This document shows, piece after piece, positions 37,243 to 45,537 of a DNA stretch of 64,000 bases. A program made the position numbers and the translations under genes. The notes under the pieces were generated by a model, which did no database searches, had not been told where the DNA came from, and saw only the letters and a program-made list of their open reading frames with translations. The stretch lies in the NCBI RefSeq assembly GCF_002967715.1, contig NZ_PUIA01000017.1:372001-436000 (forward strand), read 5' to 3'. This DNA comes from Blastopirellula marina. Its GTDB lineage: Bacteria > Planctomycetota > Planctomycetia > Pirellulales > Pirellulaceae. How positions within the stretch are numbered: position 1 is the stretch's first letter; each line of letters starts with the position of its first letter.

Positions 37243-37329
37243 TAGGATGGCTACGCCTTCTTAGGCGATAGCCATCTTGGCGTTCACAGGAAAGATGGCT
37301 ATCCGCCGAAGACGTCGGTAGCCATCCTA
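37243..37329. repeat. Nested palindromic intergenic element
   Basis: Outer arms TAGGATGGCTAC (37243-37254) and GTAGCCATCCTA (37318-37329) are exact reverse complements, and so are the inner arms GATAGCCATCTT (37267-37278) and AAGATGGCTATC (37292-37303); the outer and inner arms are also related to each other. The whole can fold into a long hairpin or cruciform. This looks like a dispersed intergenic palindrome; copy number is not visible here. Confidence 0.8.
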
Positions 37330-37425
37330 CAACTGCCTTTCGATGGCATTGCGTGTTCCTCGTTTGCCCCTCACCCTCACCCTCTCGTGCGCAGGGACGA
37401 GGGGACAAGATTGATGGGCGCGCAT

Positions 37426-37468
37426 AAAAAAACCTGGTTGGGCGAACCCAACCAGGCTTTTTTGTTTT
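37426..37468 (-). terminator. Intrinsic terminator for the Cys-rich gene
   Basis: On the minus strand AAAAAAGCCTGGTTGGG pairs with CCCAACCAGG around a short loop, followed by a T-run. It is 20 bp after the stop of the Cys-rich gene. Confidence 0.9.
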
Positions 37469-37487
37469 CATGCTTACTTCGCTAAGC

Positions 37488-38378
37488 TTAGCGAGCCGAA
37501 GCCAGGCGACGGCGAGCTGGAACGAAGGTCATGGTGTCAGCCGGAACTGGAGCCGGTGGCATCATGTCAGCTTCGGTTGGCGAACCAGCTTCAACTGGAG
37601 CCGAGTAGGTTGCACCGCAACCGCAAGCCGAACCGCACGAATCGCAACCGGTGTCACAACCGCAGCTGCTCTTGCAGCCACAGCTGCTGACGCAGAACAG
37701 GCGAGCGATGGCGTCCTTCAGCGGGGTGCAGCTCTTCTTGCAGCCACACTTGCCGGCGAACAGGCTGCAGCTCTTCTTGCAGCACGAACCGCAAGCTGGA
37801 GCACCGCAGGTTGGCTCGCAACCGCAAGCTTCAGGAGCACCGCAAGTTGGTTCGCAACCGCTGTCGCAACCACAAGCTTCAGGAGCGGCACAGGTAGCTT
37901 CTGGTGCACAGCACGAAGCTTCAGGAGCGCCACAGCCACAGCTCGATCCGCAAGACTTCTTGCAGCAGCTCTTCTTGCAGCAGAACAGGTTGTTCAGAGC
38001 GTCCTTCAGCGGGGTGCAGCACTTCTTCTTCTTGCAGCAGCTGGTGGCACATCCACAAGCGGAAGGAGCAGCACAGGTAGCTTCTGGTGCACAGCACGAA
38101 GCTTCAGGAGCACAACCGCAAGCTTCAGGAGCAGCACAAGTGGCTTCTGGAGCACAGCAGGTTGGTTCCGGAGCACAGCAAGTAGCGGCTACCGGAGCAC
38201 AGCAGGTCGGCTTTGGCATGCAGCAGCGCGGCTTTGGCGAGCAGCATTTCGGTGTTTGACAGCAGGACGTATCACAACCGCAGCCGGTTCCCAGCATTTG
38301 GTTCAGAAGTCCCGCGGCATTCGCTTGGCTACACACAAACGCGAGCACCAGCGTTGCCAAAAGAGTGTTCCATTTCAT
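37488..38378 (-). CDS. Extremely cysteine-rich secreted protein
   Basis: A 296-residue protein, start at the Met preceded by AGGAG, with a signal peptide (MKWNTLLATLVLAFVCSQANA). By my count about 60 residues are Cys, around 20 percent, in CC, CGC and CxxC clusters. Short units such as APEATCAAPEACGC and SCCAPEATC recur, and two related blocks KKSCTPLKDAIARLFC and KKKCCTPLKDALNNLFC point to internal duplication. The C-terminus is a Cys-free Pro/Ala-rich tail ending ARRRLASAR. It could be a disulfide-crosslinked envelope or surface protein, or a metal sponge; the sequence does not decide. Monocistronic with a strong terminator. Confidence 0.8.
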   Translation of the reverse strand: MKWNTLLATLVLAFVCSQANAAGLLNQMLGTGCGCDTSCCQTPKCCSPKPRCCMPKPTCCAPVAATCCAPEPTCCAPEATCAAPEACGCAPEASCCAPEATCAAPSACGCATSCCKKKKCCTPLKDALNNLFCCKKSCCKKSCGSSCGCGAPEASCCAPEATCAAPEACGCDSGCEPTCGAPEACGCEPTCGAPACGSCCKKSCSLFAGKCGCKKSCTPLKDAIARLFCVSSCGCKSSCGCDTGCDSCGSACGCGATYSAPVEAGSPTEADMMPPAPVPADTMTFVPARRRLASAR

Positions 38379-39011
38379 CGAGTCATTTCTCCTTCTGAGT
38401 GGTGACTTCCAGATTCCAATATTCTTTGTCGCCAGGCCGGCGCTCTCGTGAACAATCACGGTATGCGACTACCACGCCGCGATTGCTCGCACCTCTGGGG
38501 CCGTCCATATGGCGGGTTGGACAACAAAGCCTCGGAAGTTTGAGCGTGTAGTCGAACCTGTTGAGCAAAGCTTCTCGGTTTCTTTCGTCTCCACAGTCCT
38601 CTGCCTAAGTTCCGTCGAGCCAATCCTTGACCCGAATGTTCCCCATCGAAACTTGACAGCCCCTCGTGATCCGCCAGAGGGAATTCCGTTTGATAGACAC
38701 CTCGTGCAGGTATGTCTGGAAATGCGTATCGGCGGAATGACTAGGCAGGCTTGATCGCTCAGAACCAATTTCAGCTACTTGGTTTACATCTTCGATTGCA
38801 CGAACTTTTCCCGCCACGAAAGACAGGTAAACCTTAACGATTATGCGAGCGAGCCAGCCGCTACAGCTTGCCAATCAAGCCCGGAGAGTCACCAGTAATC
38901 GCTACAGCTTAACGCAGTGCTATCGGTGGCCCCTCATCCACGTGGCAGGTAGAATATATGGCATAACACATCCAAATTTTCAGTTTCATCCCGCCACTTT
39001 TCGGAGGCAGC
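38379..39011. other. Intergenic region, nothing recognised
   Basis: 633 bp between the divergent Cys-rich and cupin genes. Several short open frames exist on both strands but have no start context, motif or plausible codon pattern. It must contain both promoters. No RNA gene or repeat family was recognised. Confidence 0.45.
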
Positions 39012-39377
39012 ATGACCCCGACCCCATCGACCAAGGGATACGAAGTCGTCGATTTCGCCAATATCCCTGGCGTCCCCTGCCCCTGCGGAACCGCCAAGCG
39101 TGGTTTGGCCGACGTGGACGATTATCCGGGGACGATCCACGTCACTGAAATCTCGACCGATGCCAAAGTTCACTACCATAAGAAGCTGACCGAAACCTAC
39201 TTCTTTCTCGAGTGCGGCGAAGGTGCCCAGATACAGCTCGACGACGAAACCATTGCCGTTCATCCCGGCATGTGCATCATGATTCGCCCCGGCACACGCC
39301 ACCGAGCCCTGGGAAAGATGAAGATCGTGAACATCGTCTATCCCAAGTTCGACCCTGCAGATGAATGGTTCGATTAG
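39012..39377 (+). CDS. Cupin-domain protein
   Basis: A 121-residue single-domain cupin. VTEISTDAKVHYHKKLTETYFFLECGEGAQIQLDDETIAVHPGMCIMIRPGTRHRALG carries the two cupin motifs: HYHKKLTETYFFLEG-like motif 1 (metal-ligand His-x-His and Glu) and PGTRHRA motif 2 (third His). The N-terminal part includes CPCGTAKRGL, with a CxC that may bind metal. Members bind a divalent metal and a small ligand, often sugar- or acid-related; the reaction cannot be named. GGAGGCAGC lies just upstream of the ATG. Confidence 0.85.
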   Translation: MTPTPSTKGYEVVDFANIPGVPCPCGTAKRGLADVDDYPGTIHVTEISTDAKVHYHKKLTETYFFLECGEGAQIQLDDETIAVHPGMCIMIRPGTRHRALGKMKIVNIVYPKFDPADEWFD

Positions 39378-39413
39378 CTGATCGCGATGATCCGTAGTTA
39401 TTGGCAGACAAGG

Positions 39414-39563
39414 ATTTAGCCACAGAGATCACCGAGAACAAGGAAAAGCGAAACTGAGTTTTCCTTCGCTTACCATTGTCGGCTTGCCCTCCCACGGCAA
39501 CCGCTTCCAGGCCTTTTACTGCTCCATCCACTGGTTTTCCTGCCTCTCCCCTCTGTGGCTTAT
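39414..39563. repeat. Intergenic inverted-repeat element (AGCCACAGAG type)
   Basis: AGCCACAGAG (39418-39427) and its exact reverse complement CTCTGTGGCT (39551-39560) flank about 120 bp that includes AAGGAAAA and TTTTCC segments. This resembles an intergenic repeat type I associate with Pirellulaceae genomes; only one copy is in the window. The gap from 39378 to 39708 holds nothing else I can identify. Confidence 0.55.
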
Positions 39564-39708
39564 TTCCCTATAAAAATCCCGCTAGCAGCCGCACGGTTTT
39601 CCTCCCTCGCCTGGACTATGCGACCAGGAGATTCCTTGCATAGACGTTTAAACAGGTATAAGCTTGAAGCTGCGTTACGACCTTCCCCCCAACGATTTAG
39701 AGATCCCT

Positions 39709-42471
39709 ATGTTCCGGCCCTATGCACATCGGCTCCATCCAACGGTGGCCTCGGCAACGTTGGTGTTCATCCTTTCGCTGACCCTCCTTGCTATTGGCTG
39801 CACGCCACCTCCTACCGGGCGTCCATCGACCAACAACACGACGCTCAACCCAAACCCTAATACCACGGTTCCTGGCACCAACACGACTTCGCCGGCAAAG
39901 CTGCCTGGCCCAGACGAAGTCCCGGCCGATGAATCGAAGATGGCCGTTGAAGAGTCGAAGGTCGTTCCGGCCAAGACCAGTGAACAGCTGACTCCCGTCG
40001 TCACCCCGGACGAGAAGCCAGGCGTCACGCTCACAGACTCGGTCGAGACCAAGCCTGCCAAACCAACCGGAGAGCTTACCGACCCGGCAGTGACCGATAC
40101 TCCTAAAGACGCAGCGATGAAAGAAGAAGCTGCCAAAGAGGAAGTCAAAGCAGACGCGAAAGAAGAAAAGCCTGCTGCCGAGGAAATGACCAAGAAGGAA
40201 GCACCGGTTGCTGAAGTTGCTTCCGCCAAGAAGACCACCACCGCTGCTTCGGCAGGTGAAAGCAAGGCCGATCCTCAAGACTGGCTCTACTGGCGTGGTC
40301 CTGAATTCAATGGCATCAGCCGCGCAACGGGCCTGCCCGATAGCTGGAACCCCGAAGGGGGCGAAGGGAGTAACGTTCTCTGGAAGCGAGACGACCTTGG
40401 TTCCCGCAGCACGCCAGTGGTGATGGATGGCAAGTTGTTCATCCTGGCCGCCGCCGAACAAGGTACCCCGCGTGAAGGGGAACGCGTCGTCTGTGTCGAC
40501 GCCAAGACCGGCGATACCCTTTGGGAAAACCGCTTCAATGTTTACCTCTCGGACGTTCCGGTCGAACGCGTCGGCTGGTCGGCTGTCACTGCCGATCCTG
40601 AAACCGACACCGTTTACGCTCTGGGTGTTGCCGGCCACTTCCAATGCATCGACGCCGATACCGGCAAGACGGTCTGGCTTCGCAAGATGCACGAAGAGTT
40701 CGGCATGCTGACGACCTACGGTGGTCGTACCAACTTCCCGATCGTGTACGAAGACCTGGTGATCATCAGCGGGATCGTCATCGGCTGGGGCGATATGGCC
40801 AAGCCAGCTCACCGCTTCCTGGGCATGAACAAGGAAACGGGTGAAGTCGTCTGGTTCACCGAAACAACTCCCCTTCCCTACGACACCACCTACAGTGCCC
40901 CGAGCATCAAGATCGTCAACGGCATTCCTCAGTACGTAATCGGTGCTGGCGACGGCAAGATCTGGAGCATCCAGCCACGTACTGGCCAGCACATCTGGAA
41001 CTTCGCGTTCGCGGCTCGTGGTTTGTACGGTACTCCGATCATTGAAGGGGACACCGTCTTCATGGCCCAGGGTGAAGAAAACGTCAAGTCGAAGGAAGTC
41101 GACGGCAAAATCGTGATCGATGTCGATAACACCATGGGTGCCGTCGTCTCGGTCGATGCGACCAAGACCGGCGACATCTCGGTAAGTGGCCAAAACTGGA
41201 AGGTTGTCGAATTGAACGGCAATCGCAGTGCTCCGCTCTACGTCAACGATAAGTTGTACGTGATCGACGACCGAGCCAAGCTGTTCGTGCTCGATCCGAA
41301 GACTGGGGAAGAGCTGTTCAAGAAGACCCAACTGGGCACCAAGATGTTTGCCTCGCCGCTGTACGCCGACGGCAAGATCTACACCATCACCGAGAATGGC
41401 CGCTACTACGTGCTGGGCATTCAAGAGGATGGCAATGTCGATATCCTGACCAAGGGCCGCCTGCCTGATGGGGACGCCACCGGCTCGCCGATCTGTGCCC
41501 AAGGGCTTCTGTACTTCCCGACGAGCACATGCCTGTACTGCGTCGGCACTGCAGGCAAGGAAACCGGTTTCAGTGGTCTGCCTGAGCAGCCGAAGGAAGT
41601 CCCCGTTTCTGAGGATCCGAAACCAGCTCACGTGCAAGTCATTCCAGCTGAAGCGCTCATCTATCCTGGCAAAGGAATCGATTACCGCGTCAAACTGTTC
41701 AACTCGCGTGGTCAGTTCGTAAAGGACGCCGACCAGGTTGAATACAGCGTCGAAGGTCCTGCCAAGATCGATGCTTCCGGCAAGTTGACTGCCAACGAAG
41801 ACGCCGGTCACGCTCCAGCTTACGTCACGGCCAAGACCGACGGTCTGACCGGTAATGCCCGCCTGCGAATCGTTCCGCCACTGCCGTGGAGCTTCGACTT
41901 CGAGGGCATCGCCATCAACGAAATGACCGGCAAAGGCGAACCGCCGATCACCTGGGTAGGTGCTCGCTATCGTCACGTCGTGCGTGAAGAAGATGGCAGC
42001 AAGGTGATGGTCAAGATCACGACCATTCCCAAGGGTACCCGCAGCCAGTCGTGGATGGGACACACCGACCTGCACGACTACACGATCGAAGCCGACGTCA
42101 AGGCTCAAGAGTTGGAAGGTCAACTTCCCGATATCGGCCTGATCGCCCAAGGTTACGAGTTTATCCTGATGGGCAACGAGTCGAAGGCCCGTGCTTTGAC
42201 TTGGATCACCCAGCAGCGAATCGCCAAAGATGTAGACTTCAAGCTGGAACCCGATGTCTGGTACCACATGAAGCTAAAGGTCGCCAACCAGGACGACGGA
42301 ACCGCCAAAGCCCAAGGCAAGGTCTGGAAGAAGGGGGAAGCAGAACCGGAAGCGTGGATGGTGGAAGTCGTCGACGACGTCCCCAACACGACCGGTAGCC
42401 CTGGCCTCTTCGGAAATGCGAAGACTGGCGAAATCTTCCTGGACAATATCAAGGTGACTCCGAATAGTTAA
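39709..42471 (+). CDS. PQQ-like beta-propeller lipoprotein with LamG-like C-terminus
   Basis: A 920-residue protein. The lipobox LAIGC (Cys31) ends a hydrophobic signal (TLVFILSLTLLAIGC), so it is membrane-tethered. Residues about 35-185 are a low-complexity linker rich in Pro, Glu and Lys (KEEVKADAKEEKPAAEE). Residues about 190-640 are a PQQ-like propeller (DWLYWRGPEFNGISRATGLPDSW, then repeats such as KTGDTLWENRF, DTGKTVWLRKM, KTGEELFKKT). The C-terminal part has a beta-sandwich resembling LamG/DUF1080 domains (HDYTIEADVKAQELEGQLPDIGLIAQGYEFIL). No PQQ-dehydrogenase catalytic residues can be assigned. Probably binds polysaccharide or protein. It is followed by another propeller gene. Confidence 0.85.
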   Translation: MFRPYAHRLHPTVASATLVFILSLTLLAIGCTPPPTGRPSTNNTTLNPNPNTTVPGTNTTSPAKLPGPDEVPADESKMAVEESKVVPAKTSEQLTPVVTPDEKPGVTLTDSVETKPAKPTGELTDPAVTDTPKDAAMKEEAAKEEVKADAKEEKPAAEEMTKKEAPVAEVASAKKTTTAASAGESKADPQDWLYWRGPEFNGISRATGLPDSWNPEGGEGSNVLWKRDDLGSRSTPVVMDGKLFILAAAEQGTPREGERVVCVDAKTGDTLWENRFNVYLSDVPVERVGWSAVTADPETDTVYALGVAGHFQCIDADTGKTVWLRKMHEEFGMLTTYGGRTNFPIVYEDLVIISGIVIGWGDMAKPAHRFLGMNKETGEVVWFTETTPLPYDTTYSAPSIKIVNGIPQYVIGAGDGKIWSIQPRTGQHIWNFAFAARGLYGTPIIEGDTVFMAQGEENVKSKEVDGKIVIDVDNTMGAVVSVDATKTGDISVSGQNWKVVELNGNRSAPLYVNDKLYVIDDRAKLFVLDPKTGEELFKKTQLGTKMFASPLYADGKIYTITENGRYYVLGIQEDGNVDILTKGRLPDGDATGSPICAQGLLYFPTSTCLYCVGTAGKETGFSGLPEQPKEVPVSEDPKPAHVQVIPAEALIYPGKGIDYRVKLFNSRGQFVKDADQVEYSVEGPAKIDASGKLTANEDAGHAPAYVTAKTDGLTGNARLRIVPPLPWSFDFEGIAINEMTGKGEPPITWVGARYRHVVREEDGSKVMVKITTIPKGTRSQSWMGHTDLHDYTIEADVKAQELEGQLPDIGLIAQGYEFILMGNESKARALTWITQQRIAKDVDFKLEPDVWYHMKLKVANQDDGTAKAQGKVWKKGEAEPEAWMVEVVDDVPNTTGSPGLFGNAKTGEIFLDNIKVTPNS

Positions 42472-42535
42472 AGTGTCGGACTCCCACCTCCATTCCTCCC
42501 TCATATCACACAGTTCACGTACGAGCATAAAACCT

Positions 42536-44236
42536 ATGAAATCGACGTATGCTTATTTCGCCATCGTAGGCTCTGCCTGCGTTGGCATGACGATCGCCGG
42601 CCTGCTACCTGAAGAGCGAGTTGTCGCTCAAGACCAAGTGGCCAAGGCCGAAGTTACCAAGGATTGGCCACAATGGGGTGGCGATTCCAAACGCAACAAC
42701 ACCCCCACCGCTACCAATATCCCCACCAACTGGGAAATTGGCGGCTTCGATCGCATGACCGGCAAGTGGGAAAAAGAAGAAGCCGAGAACATCAAGTGGG
42801 TCGCAAACCTTGGTAGCCAGTCGTACGGCAACCCTGTCGTTGGCGACGGCAAGATCTTTGTCGGTACCAACAACGGCAATGGTTACATCGATCGCTATCC
42901 CTCGAAGGTCGACCTGGGCTGCCTGGTTTGCTTCGACGAAGCAACCGGTGAATTCCTATGGCAGCACTCCAGCGAAAAGCTGCCTACCGGCCGCGTTCAC
43001 GACTGGCCTCTGCAAGGTGTCTGCTGTGCTCCTTACATCGAAGGCAAGAAATTGTGGTTTGTGACCAGCCGCGGTGAAGTCCGCTGCCTGGATACCGAAG
43101 GCTTCCGCGACGGCGAAAACGACGGTCCTTACAAGGACGAAGAATTCACCGGCGAAAAAGAAGCCGACGTCATCTGGGTCTTCGATATGATGAAGGACCT
43201 GGGCGTTTCACAGCACAACATGTGCAGCTGCTCGGTGACCTGCCTGGGTGACATCCTGTTCGTGAACACCTCCAACGGCGTCGACGAATCGCACATCGTG
43301 ATTCCTTCGACCGAAGCCCCTAGCTTCATCGCCATGGACAAGAACACCGGCGAAGTCTACTGGACCGACAAGTCCCCGCACACCAATATCCTGCACGGTC
43401 AATGGTCGAGCCCGACCGTTGCCGAGCTGGGTGGCGTTCCGCAGGTGATCTTCGCTGGCGGTGACGGCTGGGTTTACTCGTTCAAGGCCGACAAAGGCCA
43501 AGACGGCAAGCCAGAGCTACTGTGGAAGTTTGACGGCAACCCGAAGACCTCGAAGTGGGTTCTCGGCGGTCGCGGTACTCGCAACAACATTATCGCCACC
43601 CCGGTCGTCTACGATGAGAAGGTCTATGTCGCGGTCGGCCAAGACCCTGAACACGGCGAAGGGGAAGGTCACCTCTGGTGCCTGGATCCGACCAAGCGTG
43701 GTGACGTGAGCTCGGAACTGGCCATGAAGATCGAAGGGAGCCAGCGCGTGCCAATCGAACACCGCCGCATTCAGGCCGTGATCGAAGAAGATGGCGAAGT
43801 TGCCGTTCCTAACCCGAACAGCGCCGTCATCTGGCACTACTCGACCTTCGATCAAGACGGCGACGGCAAGATCGAATTCGAGGAAACGATGCACCGCAGC
43901 ATCGGTACCTGCACGATCAAAGACGACATCCTCTACATCGCCGACTTCAGCGGTCTGCTGCACTGCCTGAACGCCCAGACCGGCAAGCCGAACTGGACCT
44001 ACGACATGTTCGCCGCGGCTTGGGGTTCGGCCCTGATCGTGAACGATCACGTCTACATCGGTGACGAAGACGGCGACGTCGCCATCTTCAAGCTGTCGGC
44101 TGATCCGGACGACGCCGAACCGATCGAAGAGATCAATATGGGCAACTCGGTCTACTCGACCCCGATCGTTGCCAATGGTGTGCTGTACGTCGCCAATAAG
44201 ACGCACCTGTTCGCCATCACTGAAGGGGGCGAGTAA
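42536..44236 (+). CDS. Secreted PQQ-like beta-propeller protein with an EF-hand
   Basis: A 566-residue protein with a signal peptide (MKSTYAYFAIVGSACVGMTIAG). DWPQWGGDSKRNNTP opens a PQQ-like propeller (DEATGEFLWQHSS, KNTGEVYWTDKS, AQTGKPNWTYDM). At about residues 439-452, FDQDGDGKIEFEETM is a textbook EF-hand loop (D-x-D-x-D-G-x-I-x-x-x-E), inserted between blades. This predicts calcium binding, consistent with an extracytoplasmic site. It starts 64 bp after the preceding lipoprotein propeller and probably shares its transcript; a terminator follows. Confidence 0.87.
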   Translation: MKSTYAYFAIVGSACVGMTIAGLLPEERVVAQDQVAKAEVTKDWPQWGGDSKRNNTPTATNIPTNWEIGGFDRMTGKWEKEEAENIKWVANLGSQSYGNPVVGDGKIFVGTNNGNGYIDRYPSKVDLGCLVCFDEATGEFLWQHSSEKLPTGRVHDWPLQGVCCAPYIEGKKLWFVTSRGEVRCLDTEGFRDGENDGPYKDEEFTGEKEADVIWVFDMMKDLGVSQHNMCSCSVTCLGDILFVNTSNGVDESHIVIPSTEAPSFIAMDKNTGEVYWTDKSPHTNILHGQWSSPTVAELGGVPQVIFAGGDGWVYSFKADKGQDGKPELLWKFDGNPKTSKWVLGGRGTRNNIIATPVVYDEKVYVAVGQDPEHGEGEGHLWCLDPTKRGDVSSELAMKIEGSQRVPIEHRRIQAVIEEDGEVAVPNPNSAVIWHYSTFDQDGDGKIEFEETMHRSIGTCTIKDDILYIADFSGLLHCLNAQTGKPNWTYDMFAAAWGSALIVNDHVYIGDEDGDVAIFKLSADPDDAEPIEEINMGNSVYSTPIVANGVLYVANKTHLFAITEGGE

Positions 44237-44262
44237 CCCTCACCCCTTTAACAGCATCCAAG

Positions 44263-44299
44263 ACGCGGGAGTGCCCAACGGACGCTCCCGCGTTTTTTT
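44263..44299 (+). terminator. Intrinsic terminator
   Basis: ACGCGGGAG pairs with CTCCCGCGT around a 13-nt loop and runs into T7, 26 bp after the propeller gene. Confidence 0.9.
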
Positions 44300-44319
44300 G
44301 TTCTTGAAGAAGAAAATGT

Positions 44320-44448
44320 GACCGCGGATTACGCGGATGTTTAAGAGATAAGAGAAGTAGAAATCGATTGCTGCGGTTGGCTCGGCTCGCTGTGGAACGC
44401 AATCATCTCTTCTTCCTTATCAGCGTTTACCCGCGAAATCCGCGGTTG
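44320..44448. repeat. Intergenic inverted-repeat element (CCGCGGATT type)
   Basis: ACCGCGGATTACGCGGAT (44321-44338) and, inverted, CCGCGAAATCCGCGGTTG (44431-44447) are imperfect complements framing about 90 bp. The motif resembles dispersed AACCGCGGATTACGCGGA-type elements of planctomycete genomes. It lies just upstream of the receiver-csaA operon. Confidence 0.55.
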
Positions 44449-44487
44449 CTCCTCTTTCCGAATCTTAATTCACGAGGAACCCTGCAG

Positions 44488-44859
44488 ATGCCTAAACAAG
44501 TTCTCGACGTCGGCAACTGTGCGTATGACCACGGCTCGCTGAAGAGCCTGATCGAACGCAACTTCGACGCCAAAGTGCTTCAGTCGCACGGGCCGCGCGA
44601 TACGTTGAAAATGTTGCGCGAACAAACGTTCGCCTTGGTGGTCATTAATCGTAAGCTCGACCGCGATCATTCCGATGGAATCGATATCCTGCGGGATCTG
44701 AAAACGGACGAGCAGCTGAAGGATCTCCCGGTGATGATGCTTTCCAACTACGAAGACGCCCAAGCCGCTGCCGAGGCGGAAGGTGCCGTCCCTGGCTTTG
44801 GCAAGCGTGACCTGGGCAAAGAGACCACCCTCAAAAAGCTAGAGCCCTTTCTAGGATAG
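44488..44859 (+). CDS. Degenerate receiver-domain (response-regulator-like) protein
   Basis: A 123-residue stand-alone receiver-like fold. The start is fixed by GAGGAA 8 nt upstream of ATG 44488. ALVVINRKLDRDHSDGIDILRDL aligns with the beta3 phospho-acceptor segment of receivers, but the acceptor Asp is Asn54; the conserved Ser86 (MMLSNYED) and Lys106 (GFGKRDL) are kept. The N-terminal acidic pair is also reduced (LDVGNCAYD). It is therefore probably a pseudo-receiver that works by binding, not phosphorylation. It lies 2 bp before csaA, likely co-transcribed. Confidence 0.75.
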   Translation: MPKQVLDVGNCAYDHGSLKSLIERNFDAKVLQSHGPRDTLKMLREQTFALVVINRKLDRDHSDGIDILRDLKTDEQLKDLPVMMLSNYEDAQAAAEAEGAVPGFGKRDLGKETTLKKLEPFLG

Positions 44860-44861
44860 CC

Positions 44862-45200
44862 ATGAGCGAGATCACCTGGAGCGACTTCGAAGCCGTCGAA
44901 CTGCGTGTCGGCACGATTGTCGAAGTCGAAGATTTCCCCGAAGCCCGCCGCCCTGCCTACAAGCTAAAGATCGACTTCGGCGGGGAGCTGGGCATCAAGA
45001 AGTCGAGCGCCCAGATCACGCAGCTCTACCAGCGCGAAGAGCTCGTCGGCAAACAAATCATCGCCGTCACCAACTTCCCCCCGAAACAAATCGGCCCCAT
45101 CCGCAGCGAAGTCTTAGTAACAGGCTTCTACGGAGAAGACGGAGCCGTCACCCTGGCCGTGCCCGATAAACCGACGGCCAACGGCAACCGACTGGCGTAG
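44862..45200 (+). CDS. csaA: CsaA-like tRNA-binding-domain protein
   Basis: A 112-residue OB-fold protein. FEAVELRVGTIVEVEDFPEARRPAYKLKIDFG, then IKKSSAQITQLYQREELVGKQIIAVTNFPPKQIGPIRSEVLVTGFYG and ending PDKPTANGNRLA is the entire tRNA-binding domain of the CsaA type. In Bacillus subtilis CsaA acts as an export-related chaperone; the fold binds tRNA in other contexts. Length equals the usual 110 residues. It follows the pseudo-receiver by 2 bp. The integron boundary lies about 250 bp downstream. Confidence 0.9.
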   Translation: MSEITWSDFEAVELRVGTIVEVEDFPEARRPAYKLKIDFGGELGIKKSSAQITQLYQREELVGKQIIAVTNFPPKQIGPIRSEVLVTGFYGEDGAVTLAVPDKPTANGNRLA

Positions 45201-45446
45201 ACTTTTCTTGTCCCCTCGCCACCATCTGCGAGGGAGAGTGGGCATGTTGCCGAAGTCGAAAGGTTGCTCGGTCGGTGATCCGCTTCTTTCCAGAACACGA
45301 AGTTACGTAATTCTTCAATCGCCGCTCAAAAAACCCTCACCTGGCAAGGGAGCCGGTCGAACCCTCATTTGATATCCAACACAAGACACGCCCTCCTTGG
45401 GCACTTTGAAAGGCGGGCCTCACAACGATCAGCAAAGTACCTGGCA
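45201..45446. other. Intergenic region next to the end of the cassette array
   Basis: It contains intergenic low-value sequence such as TTGTCCCCTCGCC and CCCTCACCTGGCAAGGG, similar to a stretch at about 37365-37410. I see no further attC and no GTTGTCT box here that would define a fourth cassette, so the array seems to end at 45447. Confidence 0.5.
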
Positions 45447-45537
45447 AGACAACGTCGCGGATCACGCGGTCGCCGCGCGCGATCCTCCACTTCAATAACC
45501 ATGAATCGGCGACTCGTCGTGCATCCGATTGTTACGC
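45447..45537 (-). other. attC recombination site of cassette 3 (last in array)
   Basis: On the minus strand it starts GCGTAAC and ends at the box GTTGTCT, 91 bp. The inner arms CGGATGCACG and CGTGATCCG pair with one unpaired G, and GTCGCCG pairs with CGGCGAC. The terminal box GTTGTCT departs from GTTRRRY, so this last site is somewhat degenerate or formed with the flank. The TAA stop of the cassette 3 gene lies inside GCGTAAC. Confidence 0.75.

Noticed and set aside
38379-39011. Small open frames on both strands in this gap.
   Set aside because: They lack ribosome sites, motifs and a plausible amino-acid composition; none overlaps a conserved signal.
39697-42267. A very long open frame on the minus strand (over 850 codons) opposite the PQQ lipoprotein gene.
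   Set aside because: It lies entirely antisense to a clear propeller gene with motifs and signal peptide; GC-rich codons leave the antisense frame open, and its translation has no recognisable domains.
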